Positions 12,866 through 20,803 are shown, counted from the first letter of the stretch. The stretch is DNA of 22,714 nucleotides from Candidatus Saccharimonadota bacterium (GCA_028289185.1 JAQGGV010000048.1:1-22714), one strand, 5' to 3'. The notes: generated by a model from the sequence alone, not told the origin. Program-made: numbers and translations.

Positions 12866-14350
12866 TTAGGCGCCAGGTATTGCGGCTAACGCCTCAGCTT
12901 CATTCGTCAACTCGTCCGCTTGCTCATCGGCGCTCATTTTGCGCGTCTTGAACACGAGCAGGGCTACACCGCTTGCCGCGACCGCAAAGAATGCAGCAGC
13001 GATAAAGCCTTGATGGAACCCGTGGACCAAAGCCTCGTTTACGACGTCCTGTGTTGGTAGAGCATGTAAATCAGCCAGCTGTGCCTTGGTTGCTGCTGTT
13101 GAAATAACTGTCAGTACTGCCAGGCCAATTGCGCCGCCAATCTGTTGACTTGTATTCAGTAGGCCAGATACAAAACCGGACTCTTTGTGTGATATACCAC
13201 TTGTTGCGGCAATTGTAGCCGTGACAAATACCATAGCCATACCGCTCGACATCAATATAATGCCAGGCAAGATATCGGTCAGGTATGTCGCATGTACAGG
13301 GATTCGGGCAAAGAATAGAAGTCCAGCTGCGGCAAGTAACGGTGCAATTGTCAGAACAACTTTCGAATTGACCTTTGTTGCAAATCGCGACAACACACCT
13401 GCAACTACCATAATCGTTGCAGTAAATGGTAGGTTCGCAACGCCGGTTTCTGTTGGGGTGTACCCAAGGATCTGCTGCAGGTAAATCGACATGTAGAAGA
13501 AGAAGCCAAACATTGCAGCTGGCATGAGCAACATCACAAGTGCTCCACCTGTAACGTTACGACGACGGAATGCCGCCAGATTAATCAGTGGGTGTTTAAC
13601 GCGTAACTCGTTAAAGATGAACGCCGCCATCAGGACTGCAGATACGACAAACGATATAATCGTGCTCGAATCACCCCAGCCATTCTGCGCAGCCTTCGCA
13701 AGTGCGAATACGACTGCTATCAGGCTACCGGTAATAGTGAACGCACCAAGTATATCGACTGATTCGGTCTTTTCTGGCTTGCCACCAGGGACAAATCGAA
13801 ATGTCATGATTGCAACCAAGATTGCGATTGGCACATTGATAAAGAAGATCCAGCGCCAATCAACATATTGTGTTAGCAAGCCACCGAGGACAAGTCCAAC
13901 GGCACCACCACCGGCAGCAACCATGCTCCACACACCGAGTGCGCGGTTACGCTCTTTGGTTTCGCGAAATATAGTCAGCACCAGTGAAAGTGCTGCTGGT
14001 GACAACAGTGCTCCGCCCAGACCCTGCACGCCACGCAGGACGATCATCTGTGTCGGATCTTGCGCAAACCCTGCTACTAGTGATGCTGTGGCGAATAGGA
14101 TCGTTCCAGCTAGGAACAGTCGGCGTCGTCCGAACAGGTCGGCCAAACGTCCGCCCAGCAGCAAAAAGCCACCGAAGGTTAACGCATAAACGGTGATGAC
14201 CCATTGCAGGTCTGCTTGCGAGGCGAATTTTAATGAATCTCGGATAGCTGGCAACGCGACATTAGTGATTGTCGCATCCAACACCACCATGAACTGTGCG
14301 GCCGCAAGGACCAACAGGGCTATACCTTTGTGTTTTACTTTGTGTAACAT
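12866..14350 (-). CDS. DHA2 family (EmrB/QacA-like) MFS multidrug transporter
   Basis: 494 residues from ATG 14350, which has AAAGGAG 4 nt upstream; the longer frame to 14422 runs through the promoter. About 14 membrane helices. Near the N-terminus, VVLDATITNVALPAI is the DHA2 D1 motif. WVITVYALTFGGFLLLGGRL with ADLFGRRRLFLAG is motif A, and AAGGGAVGLVLGGLLTQ, followed by WRWIFFINVP, is motif C of proton/drug antiporters. It should export hydrophobic or cationic compounds across the plasma membrane. A MarR regulator is divergent, the classic arrangement for inducible efflux. Confidence 0.93.
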   Translation of the reverse strand: MLHKVKHKGIALLVLAAAQFMVVLDATITNVALPAIRDSLKFASQADLQWVITVYALTFGGFLLLGGRLADLFGRRRLFLAGTILFATASLVAGFAQDPTQMIVLRGVQGLGGALLSPAALSLVLTIFRETKERNRALGVWSMVAAGGGAVGLVLGGLLTQYVDWRWIFFINVPIAILVAIMTFRFVPGGKPEKTESVDILGAFTITGSLIAVVFALAKAAQNGWGDSSTIISFVVSAVLMAAFIFNELRVKHPLINLAAFRRRNVTGGALVMLLMPAAMFGFFFYMSIYLQQILGYTPTETGVANLPFTATIMVVAGVLSRFATKVNSKVVLTIAPLLAAAGLLFFARIPVHATYLTDILPGIILMSSGMAMVFVTATIAATSGISHKESGFVSGLLNTSQQIGGAIGLAVLTVISTAATKAQLADLHALPTQDVVNEALVHGFHQGFIAAAFFAVAASGVALLVFKTRKMSADEQADELTNEAEALAAIPGA

Positions 14351-14381
14351 GGGACTCCTTTTAGTTGAATGTATAAAAGTA

Positions 14382-14409
14382 AGTATATATAGATATTTGA
14401 GGTTGTCAA
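14382..14409 (-). promoter_or_regulatory. Promoter of the DHA2 pump
   Basis: On the minus strand TTGACA (14404-14409), 16-nt spacer, TATACT (14382-14387). Confidence 0.6.
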
Positions 14410-14430
14410 CTATTGAGCACATTGACCAAT
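14402..14430. promoter_or_regulatory. Candidate MarR operator sites
   Basis: Two short dyads, GTTGTCAAC (14402-14410) and ATTGACCAAT (14421-14430), lie about two helical turns apart. They cover the -35 boxes of both divergent promoters. Confidence 0.4.
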
Positions 14431-14449
14431 TTTATAGTGCGTGTATAAT
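14422..14449 (+). promoter_or_regulatory. marR promoter, leaderless layout
   Basis: TTGACC (14422-14427), 16-nt spacer, TATAAT (14444-14449), then 7 nt to ATG 14457. Confidence 0.65.
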
Positions 14450-14456
14450 AATGTCT

Positions 14457-14882
14457 ATGAAGGCCACTCTTGAAAAGCAACAAGCCACTCTTATCTGTGA
14501 TGATTTAATGTCACTTATTACTGTGTGCAAGCAGCATTTAAATCAGATTGCCAAAGAACATGGCCTGACTTCTATACAGCTTTTCGCCCTGCACGCAATC
14601 TTTGATGGCAATAACGCCACCGGTAAAATTGCTCATATTCTCCACTGCGATGCGTCAAATGTGACAGGCATAATCGACCGCCTTACTACCCTAAATCTCG
14701 TTACTCGGAAAGAGGACCCACAGGATCGAAGGGTAAAAACTGTGCAATTAACAGACGAAGGCCAGACGGTCGTTCAAAATGCCACTGAGTTACTACCGGT
14801 CAGGCTTGGCTGCGACCGCCTCACACAACAAGAAACCGAAATTTTGCATAGTACAATCGCCAAGCTGACACTTTCGAATTAA
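14457..14882 (+). CDS. MarR family winged-helix regulator
   Basis: 141 residues from ATG 14457. An ATG at 14451 is also in frame, but it lies only 1 nt after the -10 box, and the frame further upstream lies within the divergent promoter. The sequence LTSIQLFALHAIFDG, GKIAHILHCDASNVTGIIDRLTTLNLVTRKEDPQDRRVKTVQLTDEG (in parts) is the full MarR winged helix with the D-x-R-D/Q-R-R wing. It probably represses the DHA2 pump and itself until a ligand binds. An N-terminal Cys (TLICDD) is present. Confidence 0.92.
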   Translation: MKATLEKQQATLICDDLMSLITVCKQHLNQIAKEHGLTSIQLFALHAIFDGNNATGKIAHILHCDASNVTGIIDRLTTLNLVTRKEDPQDRRVKTVQLTDEGQTVVQNATELLPVRLGCDRLTQQETEILHSTIAKLTLSN

Positions 14883-15105
14883 TCGCGCTTTTTATTCCTT
14901 GCATATGATTCCTGAAGCGTCCAACTGTTACCAGCTGGACTCGAATAGGCTATTCTTCTTGTTACCTGGCGATAGAACGGACTTTATCGGTTTTGCATCG
15001 TGGCTAAGTATCCGTATAATAATGCGTAAGCGAAGGTAAAAGGGCGAAGTTCATAATATGTGGGGTAGAAATACAAAAAAATAACTTTTCGGCGAGCAGT
15101 ATATA
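14883..15105 (+). other. Intergenic leader region of the tail-spike-like gene
   Basis: No gene is seen. It holds an imperfect hairpin GTCCA...TGGAC at about 14918-14939 and a promoter TTTGCA (14992-14997), 17 nt, TATAAT (15015-15020). The resulting leader is about 80 nt. No good Shine-Dalgarno box stands before ATG 15106. Confidence 0.5.
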
Positions 15106-17901
15106 ATGGCCCGCCTTCCCACTCCAGGTAGAGACTCAGGTATTTGGGGTAGTATTCTCAATGACTTCTTATCCCAGGCACACAACTCAGACGGAACACT
15201 AAAGAACAATCTCATTACAGCCGGCCATATACAGAGCGGTACTATTACTGAAACCCTGCTTGCGCCTGCTGTTCAGTCAAAGCTCAATGCAACATCTTCG
15301 AACGGTATCAATGTGCGGGACTATGGTGCAGTCGGTGACGGGATTACAGACGATTCTGCAGCTATTAAGGCCGCACAGGCAGCCATGACTGATAACAAAA
15401 CACTCTTCTTCCCTAGCGGTACCTACAGGTTTGCACGCTTGAGCCCTGCAGATCGTGGGGCTGTTGTTTTGGCTGGTCTGAATTATGTCGGTATTTATTT
15501 CGAACCAGGTGCTGTCTTATTGATGGATAATCTTGACAGTAGTGGGACGGGTACTTCCGATGGCATCTTGGTTAGCGGCAGGGCCAAGTACGTTAGTATC
15601 ATTAATCCTCACGTTCGGTGGAAAACATTGCCATCAACCCGTGGTGGACATGCCAATGGCATTCACATCATGGGGTATCCGTCCGACACGACTCCGGCAA
15701 GTGGATGGTTGGGTAGTACCGGTCTCGTCCAGCATCTTACGCTCATCAATGCGCTCGTTGAGCAGTCACCCGAAGCCGGCATCCTCTTCGTTGGTGCGAG
15801 TGATGTGTCCGTAGTTGGTACAAAGTCGATTGACACTCTCGCAGACGGACTGCACTTCACGGGTTGTCGACGTGTTACGGTCAATGGGCATGATTCGCTG
15901 AACGTCGGAGACGATGGCCTCGCCTTTGTAAATTATTACCATCCTACTCAAAAATGGGCAGATCCGTACATCGGACCATTCTGGTTTCCTGACCTCAACG
16001 AATGGTGTAGTTCGGGAACAGCCTCTGGCGTGGTCGTCTCTGGTAATCGCGCGAATGGCTTCCGGGTTCAAATGGGGCAAGATATCTCAATCAACGGGAT
16101 TACTGTTATCGATAAAGAAGCGGTGTTCAACCTGACTTCTGCAAAGCTAGATTCTAATAATCCCTGGCAAAGTTTGGCATCCAACAACGTTATTATCAAC
16201 GGCGTTGTGGGCGTAGATTGCGACGGTGGCTGTACCATACAGACATACAATATCGATGGGGATGACGAATCCAAATGGTGGGACTTCAAGGGCTGTGAAA
16301 TTAGCAATGTTACTATGCGCAATATTGGTAACTGGTCGATGTCAACCGAACAAAAAGACACTGACAAATCAGCCATCTCAGGTATCACGATTAAGAATTT
16401 AAAGGCATTTGCTGGTGATAATACTCCTGGGCAAAGTTATGGTGGCCACGGTGGGATTCGTCTTGCGGGTTTGGTTAACTCGGTAGTTGATGGGGTTGAG
16501 CTTTTTTCTGACCACCCGACGGCCGGCATCTTCATTGTTGGGGCTTCGCAAATGCGTACCGAACACCAGTGGACTGATCCAACGACTCATATAACTTCGA
16601 CCGTTAACGCAGGTATCACCGTCGAGGATCTGCCACCTTCAAACCTGATTATTGATAACATCGTAGCCCATGATGTTACGCAGATTTTGATTCAGGATAT
16701 AGCTGGGCTGACTATAGGTAGAATCGATTCGTACGAGGGCTCGGGTGTTGGTACTGCAATTTTTCGCGTCAAAGATGCGAAAATTCAACACATTGGTGCG
16801 GTGAACCCGGGCCGTAGTGAGGCTATTGGTCGCGGCGCGCAAATTGATCAATGCTATAACATTGATATCCAAGAAATCGTCATCGATATTGACAGTCATT
16901 TGTCGTCGAGTATCTGGCAGGCGCTAGAAGTTGGTGGCGGTAACTCGGCTTACCCTGCTGGCAAGGGCATTCGTATTGAGAAAGTTATCTACACTTCCAC
17001 TCGAAATGACACGGTGTCGGATATTGCGATTCAAAGCGGTACATATGCCCCAACTGATTATTATGTCCAAGCTCGTTGGTTGCATAGGGGTGAGTCGCCA
17101 CCGAAATGGCGCTCACAGTTATTCGGTGAAACCAATCAAGCCTATCTGTCCGAATACAACTCTCATCCGTTGTACATAAACACTAATCAAGCGAGCATCG
17201 GTGCAAGTACGGGCGAGATTTCGCCCTGGAATACTGTTGTTGGCGAGATTGATTTCGACACTCTTACGACACAGGGTCTGTATTTTGTCACAGGCCCCGA
17301 TCCGGGTTATTTGTATGATGGCACTACTGCAAAACATCAACCACCTGGTGCTCCTGGGGACATATTCCTTGATGTGGTCACGAAACACCGTGACGATAGT
17401 GGTGAGACTATCGTTCAGTCCTACGTGTCCCTTGGTAATTCGCAGGATTCTGGCGGATACCGAACAAAGAATGGCGACGCGGTGGCTTGGAGTTCTTGGA
17501 TTAAATACAGCACACTTGCGGACGGGTCTATACACCGCGAACTGTTTAATGGCAATGTCATTGGCACGATGGAAGGAACGCGTACTGGTAATATCACATC
17601 AGCTGCCGCGCCGACATTTAGCACTGACGGCTGGGATGTTCTGACCGCGGTTAACTGGGCGCACGATGTAACCAATCTTAGTACAAATGCCACTGGCACA
17701 CCTACATCCGGTATGCGCCTACGCTTTCGCATTCAGGACAATGGGGCAGCACGCGCTTGGAGTTGGGGTGCGAAATTTATACCTGGTCCGGCTCCACTTC
17801 TAACGACGACCGTGGCTGGTAGGCGTCACTATGTTGTCTTCGAATACGACGATGCGGCCGCTGCATGGGTGTGTGTCGCGTGTGACGCTGTAGGTTTCTA
17901 G
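15106..17901 (+). CDS. Tail-spike-like protein: pectate-lyase-type beta-helix with pyocin-knob and phage-type C-terminus
   Basis: 931 residues, no signal peptide or membrane helix. Residues 1-35 (LPTPGRDSGIWGSILNDFLS, HNSDGTLK) form a short module found at the start of phage and tail-fibre-like proteins. INVRDYGAVGDGITDDSAAI (68-87) opens a pectate-lyase-3/GH28-like right-handed beta-helix running to about 650. About 711-803 (DFDTLTTQGLYFVTG ... WSSWIKYS) fits a pyocin-knob domain. Residues 820-931 (GTPTSGMRLRFRIQDNGAARAWSWGA, LTTTVAGRRHYVVFEYDDAAAAWVCVA, in parts) match the common C-terminal module of phage fibres. It likely binds or cuts a surface polysaccharide. There are no phage structural genes nearby. 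The route out of the cell is unknown. Confidence 0.75.
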   Translation: MARLPTPGRDSGIWGSILNDFLSQAHNSDGTLKNNLITAGHIQSGTITETLLAPAVQSKLNATSSNGINVRDYGAVGDGITDDSAAIKAAQAAMTDNKTLFFPSGTYRFARLSPADRGAVVLAGLNYVGIYFEPGAVLLMDNLDSSGTGTSDGILVSGRAKYVSIINPHVRWKTLPSTRGGHANGIHIMGYPSDTTPASGWLGSTGLVQHLTLINALVEQSPEAGILFVGASDVSVVGTKSIDTLADGLHFTGCRRVTVNGHDSLNVGDDGLAFVNYYHPTQKWADPYIGPFWFPDLNEWCSSGTASGVVVSGNRANGFRVQMGQDISINGITVIDKEAVFNLTSAKLDSNNPWQSLASNNVIINGVVGVDCDGGCTIQTYNIDGDDESKWWDFKGCEISNVTMRNIGNWSMSTEQKDTDKSAISGITIKNLKAFAGDNTPGQSYGGHGGIRLAGLVNSVVDGVELFSDHPTAGIFIVGASQMRTEHQWTDPTTHITSTVNAGITVEDLPPSNLIIDNIVAHDVTQILIQDIAGLTIGRIDSYEGSGVGTAIFRVKDAKIQHIGAVNPGRSEAIGRGAQIDQCYNIDIQEIVIDIDSHLSSSIWQALEVGGGNSAYPAGKGIRIEKVIYTSTRNDTVSDIAIQSGTYAPTDYYVQARWLHRGESPPKWRSQLFGETNQAYLSEYNSHPLYINTNQASIGASTGEISPWNTVVGEIDFDTLTTQGLYFVTGPDPGYLYDGTTAKHQPPGAPGDIFLDVVTKHRDDSGETIVQSYVSLGNSQDSGGYRTKNGDAVAWSSWIKYSTLADGSIHRELFNGNVIGTMEGTRTGNITSAAAPTFSTDGWDVLTAVNWAHDVTNLSTNATGTPTSGMRLRFRIQDNGAARAWSWGAKFIPGPAPLLTTTVAGRRHYVVFEYDDAAAAWVCVACDAVGF

Positions 17902-17920
17902 CAACCTTTCAAAGATTTTA

Positions 17921-17998
17921 TTACTTTGGGCTAGCGTTGCTCTCCATCTCTTGGATGTCCCCAGTCTTAATCCCATTCTCTTTGAGCATCATATTCAT
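17921..17998 (-). CDS. Possible 25-residue ORF or gene remnant
   Basis: On the minus strand ATG 17998 with AAAGGGG 8 nt upstream reads MNMMLKENGIKTGDIQEMES and ends ASPK with TAA. The same frame is open upstream (LLSLYNKGAHS) into the end of the uracil-DNA glycosylase gene, so it could be the remains of a longer C-terminus lost by frameshift, or simply a chance frame. No homolog is recognised. It lies between the tail-spike gene and the glycosylase stop. Confidence 0.22.
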   Translation of the reverse strand: MNMMLKENGIKTGDIQEMESNASPK

Positions 17999-18033
17999 AG
18001 AGTGAGCCCCTTTGTTATATAGAGATAATAACC

Positions 18034-18636
18034 CTACTGAGTAGCGTTGTCTGTGACATTTATTATACTGGCCACCTTTTCTTTCAAGATTGGCACAAGT
18101 TCAGTTTCGAACCAGGGATTTTTGCTCAGCCAACGAAAGTTAAGGGGCGATGGATGAACAAGTGGAAGATAAGTCGGCAAATATTCCTCGTATGCTAGCA
18201 CTGTCTGAGTTAGGTTGGTTTTTGCATCGCCTGCCAAATAATGCTTCTGTGCGTAGCTACCCACCAGAATGATTAACTGGATGTTTGGCATGAGTTCTAA
18301 AAGTTTTGGGTGCCATTTGGCCGCGAAATTCTTGCGAGGTGGCAGATCACCATGTGCGCCCTTGCCTGGGTAGAAAAAGTCCATTGGTACCAGCGCAAAC
18401 AGATCAGGATTATAAAATTGCTCGTCACTAACCCCAAGCCATGACCGCAATTTCACGCCGCTGACATCGTTCCACGGCTTCATGCTTTCCTGTGCCTTTC
18501 GGCCGGGTGCTTGCCCGACAATCATTATTTTTGCCTGCTCTGAGGCACTATAAACAGGCAAATAGTTCAATTTCTTTGCCCATTCGCTATCGGAATCATC
18601 AACAATTTCGGCATAGACTTTATCTAGCGTGCTCAT
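18034..18636 (-). CDS. Uracil-DNA glycosylase family protein
   Basis: 200 residues. IMIVGQAPGRKAQES (37-51) is motif A of the UDG superfamily. DVSGVKLRSWLGVS (57-70), ALVPMDFFYPGKGAHGDLPPRKN (81-103, in parts) and KWHPKLLELMPNIQLIILVGSYAQ follow the pattern of the UDG-like group with PGKG...GDLPPR. LVHPSPLN (159-166) is motif B. It would excise uracil or other damaged bases in repair. Its divergent neighbour is a MazG-like enzyme that may clean nucleotide pools. The -10 box TAGAAT is 6 nt before the ATG, a leaderless layout. Confidence 0.9.
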   Translation of the reverse strand: MSTLDKVYAEIVDDSDSEWAKKLNYLPVYSASEQAKIMIVGQAPGRKAQESMKPWNDVSGVKLRSWLGVSDEQFYNPDLFALVPMDFFYPGKGAHGDLPPRKNFAAKWHPKLLELMPNIQLIILVGSYAQKHYLAGDAKTNLTQTVLAYEEYLPTYLPLVHPSPLNFRWLSKNPWFETELVPILKEKVASIINVTDNATQ

Positions 18637-18642
18637 ATTCTT

Positions 18643-18648
18643 ATTCTA
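18643..18648 (-). promoter_or_regulatory. -10 box of the uracil-DNA glycosylase gene, leaderless layout
   Basis: On the minus strand CTGCTAGAAT then 6 nt (AAGAAT) to ATG 18636; TG extension present. Confidence 0.55.
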
Positions 18649-18684
18649 GCAGCCAATGGAGAGGAATTCTAAGGGGTTACATAG

Positions 18685-18713
18685 TTGCTATTTTAAACTG
18701 ATTATGCTATAAT
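18685..18713 (+). promoter_or_regulatory. Promoter of the MazG-like gene, leaderless layout
   Basis: TTGCTA (18685-18690), 17-nt spacer, TATAAT (18708-18713) with TG extension, 8 nt to ATG 18722. Confidence 0.75.
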
Positions 18714-18721
18714 ACTGCCAA

Positions 18722-19594
18722 ATGCGTACCCTTAATCACCAGAACATTCAGCTAGAACTGTTCTCCGAAGAATTTCCTCCAGTGGTGGGTCGGAACATTG
18801 AAGCTGCTGATACGTATCGGGGCTACTCTCAGCCATGTTCCCGTGAGGAATATGACCGGCGTGTTGAGGTTGTACGCTCAAAAATAGAGAGCGGTATAGC
18901 AGATGAAATTACCATATCTGAACTTCAAGATTGGGCGGAACTGGATTGGATATTCCCACAAGGCACATTCGAAACTGGTCAAAAATTTGGTGAAAAAACC
19001 GTTGAGGAAGCTCAGGAATATTATGACGAGATTGTACCAATGCAATCCCGTGCGCTCAGACGCAAACCAAACCGCAACACACAGCACGGCAAGAGTGAGG
19101 CTGGAGACTATCTATGGACAATCCTCGCTATGGCAAGCAACGCAGGAATCGATATGGAAGAAGCACTGCGTGCAAAGTTTACCGCCGAGGGTCCTGTCAC
19201 ACTAGGTGACCTTCACGAGTTAACGAAAGCCGGTGCATCGTGGTTGCCACTTCGCGTTGATAATCCTTCGCAAGTTCGTTCGCCCCAGTCTGATGTTCAA
19301 GACCTAGATCCCTATATATGGCTGCGTATTCACCCAGTCGAACTATATAGGTACATGTACAAGATGTTTGATGGGGGTAAACAGAGCCCTGTTGAGGCAA
19401 CCGAAAAACAACGACTCGAGGCCACAGATTGGTATGCAGATGCGCTCGTTTTCCTCAGTTATTACGCTGACCACTGGACCTTTTCGTCTATACCTGAGGT
19501 TGCTTCGGTCAACTTCAACAAAATTACCCAGCGCGTCGAACACGGAACGGTCAATAAAGCGCTCGGTAACCGTTCGCTTATGAAAAAAGATTAG
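18722..19594 (+). CDS. MazG-like nucleotide pyrophosphohydrolase-type protein
   Basis: 290 residues. The centre reads GKSEAGDYLWTILAMASNAG (123-142) then IDMEEALRAK, the E-x-GD-x-LW...A...G.....A...K pattern of all-alpha NTP pyrophosphatases. An acidic helix before it (EKTVEEAQEYYDEI, 91-104) may supply the first metal ligands. The C-terminal VNFNKITQRVEHGTVNKAL resembles the N-KL-x-R-x-x-x-G closing segment of that family. The 80-residue N-terminus and the 155-260 insert are not recognised, so the domain is larger than usual. Substrate is unknown; removal of non-canonical NTPs is the family role. Confidence 0.65.
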   Translation: MRTLNHQNIQLELFSEEFPPVVGRNIEAADTYRGYSQPCSREEYDRRVEVVRSKIESGIADEITISELQDWAELDWIFPQGTFETGQKFGEKTVEEAQEYYDEIVPMQSRALRRKPNRNTQHGKSEAGDYLWTILAMASNAGIDMEEALRAKFTAEGPVTLGDLHELTKAGASWLPLRVDNPSQVRSPQSDVQDLDPYIWLRIHPVELYRYMYKMFDGGKQSPVEATEKQRLEATDWYADALVFLSYYADHWTFSSIPEVASVNFNKITQRVEHGTVNKALGNRSLMKKD

Positions 19595-19612
19595 CGGTTG
19601 CTAATCTTTTTT
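19583..19612. terminator. Terminator overlapping the MazG-like stop codon
   Basis: AAAAAAGATTAGC (19583-19595), loop GGTT, GCTAATCTTTTTT (19600-19612). The stop TAG is in the left arm. The same hairpin ends 4 nt from the tRNA-Ser(CGA) 3' end and can terminate that transcript too. Confidence 0.88.
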
Positions 19613-19615
19613 CTG

Positions 19616-19703
19616 TGGCGGAGAGGAGAGGATTCGAACCTCCGGTACCTTGCGGCACACTACTTTTCGAGAGTAGCACCTTCAACCACTCGGACACCTC
19701 TCC
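19616..19703 (-). tRNA. tRNA-Ser(CGA)
   Basis: On the minus strand acceptor GGAGAGG (19703-19697) pairs with CCTCTCC, with G73 and encoded CCA ending at 19616. Anticodon CGA (19669-19667) lies in loop CTCGAAA with stem CTACT/AGTAG. A long variable arm and T-loop TTCGAAT are present. Confidence 0.95.
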
Positions 19704-19763
19704 GTAGCGAGCGAAGCGAGCTACGCCCTATTACGCTGCATTACGTTATTTTAACAGATTAGC

Positions 19764-19769
19764 TATACT
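19764..19769 (+). promoter_or_regulatory. -10 box of the HIT gene, leaderless layout
   Basis: TATACT with 6 nt (GGGAGT) to ATG 19776. GGAG in this gap looks like a Shine-Dalgarno box but is too close to the ATG (2 nt), and transcription would start after it. Confidence 0.6.
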
Positions 19770-19775
19770 GGGAGT

Positions 19776-20195
19776 ATGTCTGACTCAATCTTTACGAAAA
19801 TTCTACGTGGTGATATCCCCGGCGAAGTTATTTACCAGGACGATACATGCTTTGTTATCCTAACAATCCAGCCGATGACGCCCGGTCATATGCTCATTAT
19901 TCCCAAGCAAGAAATCGATCACCTCTGGGACATCGACGATACGACGTATCATCATCTGTTTGATGTAGCCAAGCAAATGCAGGCCAAACTCAAAAAGGCC
20001 TACCCAAATTATCTGCGCATCGGCTTGATTATTGAGGGGTTTGGTGTGCCACATGCTCACATTCATGTTTTTGGCCTCGAGGATCCGCTAGAGGAAACGA
20101 CGCTTGAATTCATCACTTGGAAACGGAATTCGGATAATCCCATGGCATCATCGGATGATCTGCACACAGCTGCCGAAAAGCTCCGAGCCGCATGA
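19776..20195 (+). CDS. HIT family nucleotide-binding hydrolase
   Basis: 139 residues. SIFTKILRGDIPGEVIYQDD (4-23), TPGHMLIIPKQEIDHL (35-50) and the histidine triad VPHAHIHVF with H93, H95 and H97 are diagnostic. HIT proteins hydrolyse nucleoside phosphoramidates, dinucleoside polyphosphates or AMP-lysine conjugates in the cytoplasm. Its stop overlaps the rlmH start (ATGA), so translation of the two is coupled. Confidence 0.95.
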   Translation: MSDSIFTKILRGDIPGEVIYQDDTCFVILTIQPMTPGHMLIIPKQEIDHLWDIDDTTYHHLFDVAKQMQAKLKKAYPNYLRIGLIIEGFGVPHAHIHVFGLEDPLEETTLEFITWKRNSDNPMASSDDLHTAAEKLRAA

Positions 20196-20647
20196 TTACC
20201 GTCATTTCCGTCGGCAAAAAGCACGACAGTTGGGTGATGGATGGGATCGAGCGCTACCAAACACGCCTCAAGAAGCCCTATGACCTTAATTGGGTTCTGC
20301 TCCCCCATTCTGCACTTCAGGACGCCGCAGCGCGTCAGGAGGAGTCAGAGCGCATACTGTCACGCCTAGATAGCAGGGACTTTGTTGTACTGCTCGACGA
20401 ACGTGGTGATGAACTGGAATCGCCACAGCTGGCTAGTCTGCTCGATAACACCTTTACGGCTAGTCGGCCAATCACTCTCCTTATCGGTGGGGCTTACGGT
20501 GTCGATGATCGGATTCATCAGCGAGCAAATGTCGTCTGGTCGCTCTCACCTCTTGTATTCCCCCATCAACTGGTTCGGTTGATCCTGACCGAACAACTCT
20601 ACCGAGCCCAGCAGATCAATGCCGGCCACCCTTACCATCATAATTAA
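20192..20647 (+). CDS. rlmH: 23S rRNA pseudouridine1915 N3-methyltransferase
   Basis: 151 residues, the family length. MITVISVGK at the start, RDFVVLLDERG, TLLIGGAYGVDDRIHQRAN (94-112) and the C-terminal FPHQLVRLILTEQLYRAQQI with GHPYHHN are the SPOUT-fold RlmH signatures. It methylates pseudouridine 1915 in helix 69 of 23S rRNA using SAM. It overlaps the HIT gene by 4 nt. The stop codon TAA lies at the edge of a structured element that begins directly afterwards. Confidence 0.96.
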   Translation: MITVISVGKKHDSWVMDGIERYQTRLKKPYDLNWVLLPHSALQDAAARQEESERILSRLDSRDFVVLLDERGDELESPQLASLLDNTFTASRPITLLIGGAYGVDDRIHQRANVVWSLSPLVFPHQLVRLILTEQLYRAQQINAGHPYHHN

Positions 20648-20727
20648 GAGGAAGGGCTCGCCCTTCCGGTATGTATTCGAAGTGAATTCGGATACATACC
20701 TCCATCCCTAAAGGCGTGTTCGCACGC
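20641..20727 (+). repeat. Structured element copy A, downstream of rlmH
   Basis: Starting with TAATTAA at the rlmH stop, it holds three hairpins. The first is GGAAGGGC-TC-GCCCTTCC (20650-20667). The second is a 33-nt hairpin (20668-20700) with arms GGTATGTAT/ATACATACC, an inner CGAA/TTCG and loop GTGAA. The third is GCGTG-TTCG-CACGC (20714-20727), after CCCTAAAGG. There is no T run, unlike the intrinsic terminators of this window. A related copy in the opposite orientation follows valS. Confidence 0.7.
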
Positions 20728-20751
20728 TTGGTTCGCACCAGTAACAGATAA

Positions 20752-20780
20752 TTGACAATTCATACAACTTATGCTAATAT
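20752..20780 (+). promoter_or_regulatory. Promoter of the 110-aa gene
   Basis: TTGACA (20752-20757), 17-nt spacer, TAATAT (20775-20780) with TG extension. Confidence 0.75.
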
Positions 20781-20783
20781 CAA

Positions 20784-20803
20784 GGTGTTAACTAATAAAC
20801 ACC
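20784..20803. promoter_or_regulatory. Inverted repeat at the transcript start of the 110-aa gene
   Basis: GGTGTT (20784-20789), 8-nt spacer, AACACC (20798-20803), just before ATG 20807. The expected transcript start is inside the left arm, so a DNA operator is more likely than an RNA hairpin. Confidence 0.45.

Noticed and set aside
13524..14189. Long plus-strand open frame of 221 codons inside the DHA2 pump gene
   Set aside because: It is antisense to a clear 14-helix transporter and is low-complexity Thr/Ala/Pro-rich, as expected for a shadow frame.
14351..14422. Longer N-terminus for the DHA2 transporter
   Set aside because: It runs through the promoter, while ATG 14350 has AAAGGAG at good distance.
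15106..17901. Prophage or tailocin locus
   Set aside because: Only one tail-spike-like gene is present; there is no capsid, portal, sheath, baseplate, holin or integrase gene in the window.
19704..19727. GTAGCGAGCGAAGCGAGCTAC hairpin (given here without flanks) as a regulatory element
   Set aside because: It is a short palindromic stretch ahead of tRNA-Ser(CGA) without T run or second copy; most likely part of the tRNA leader.
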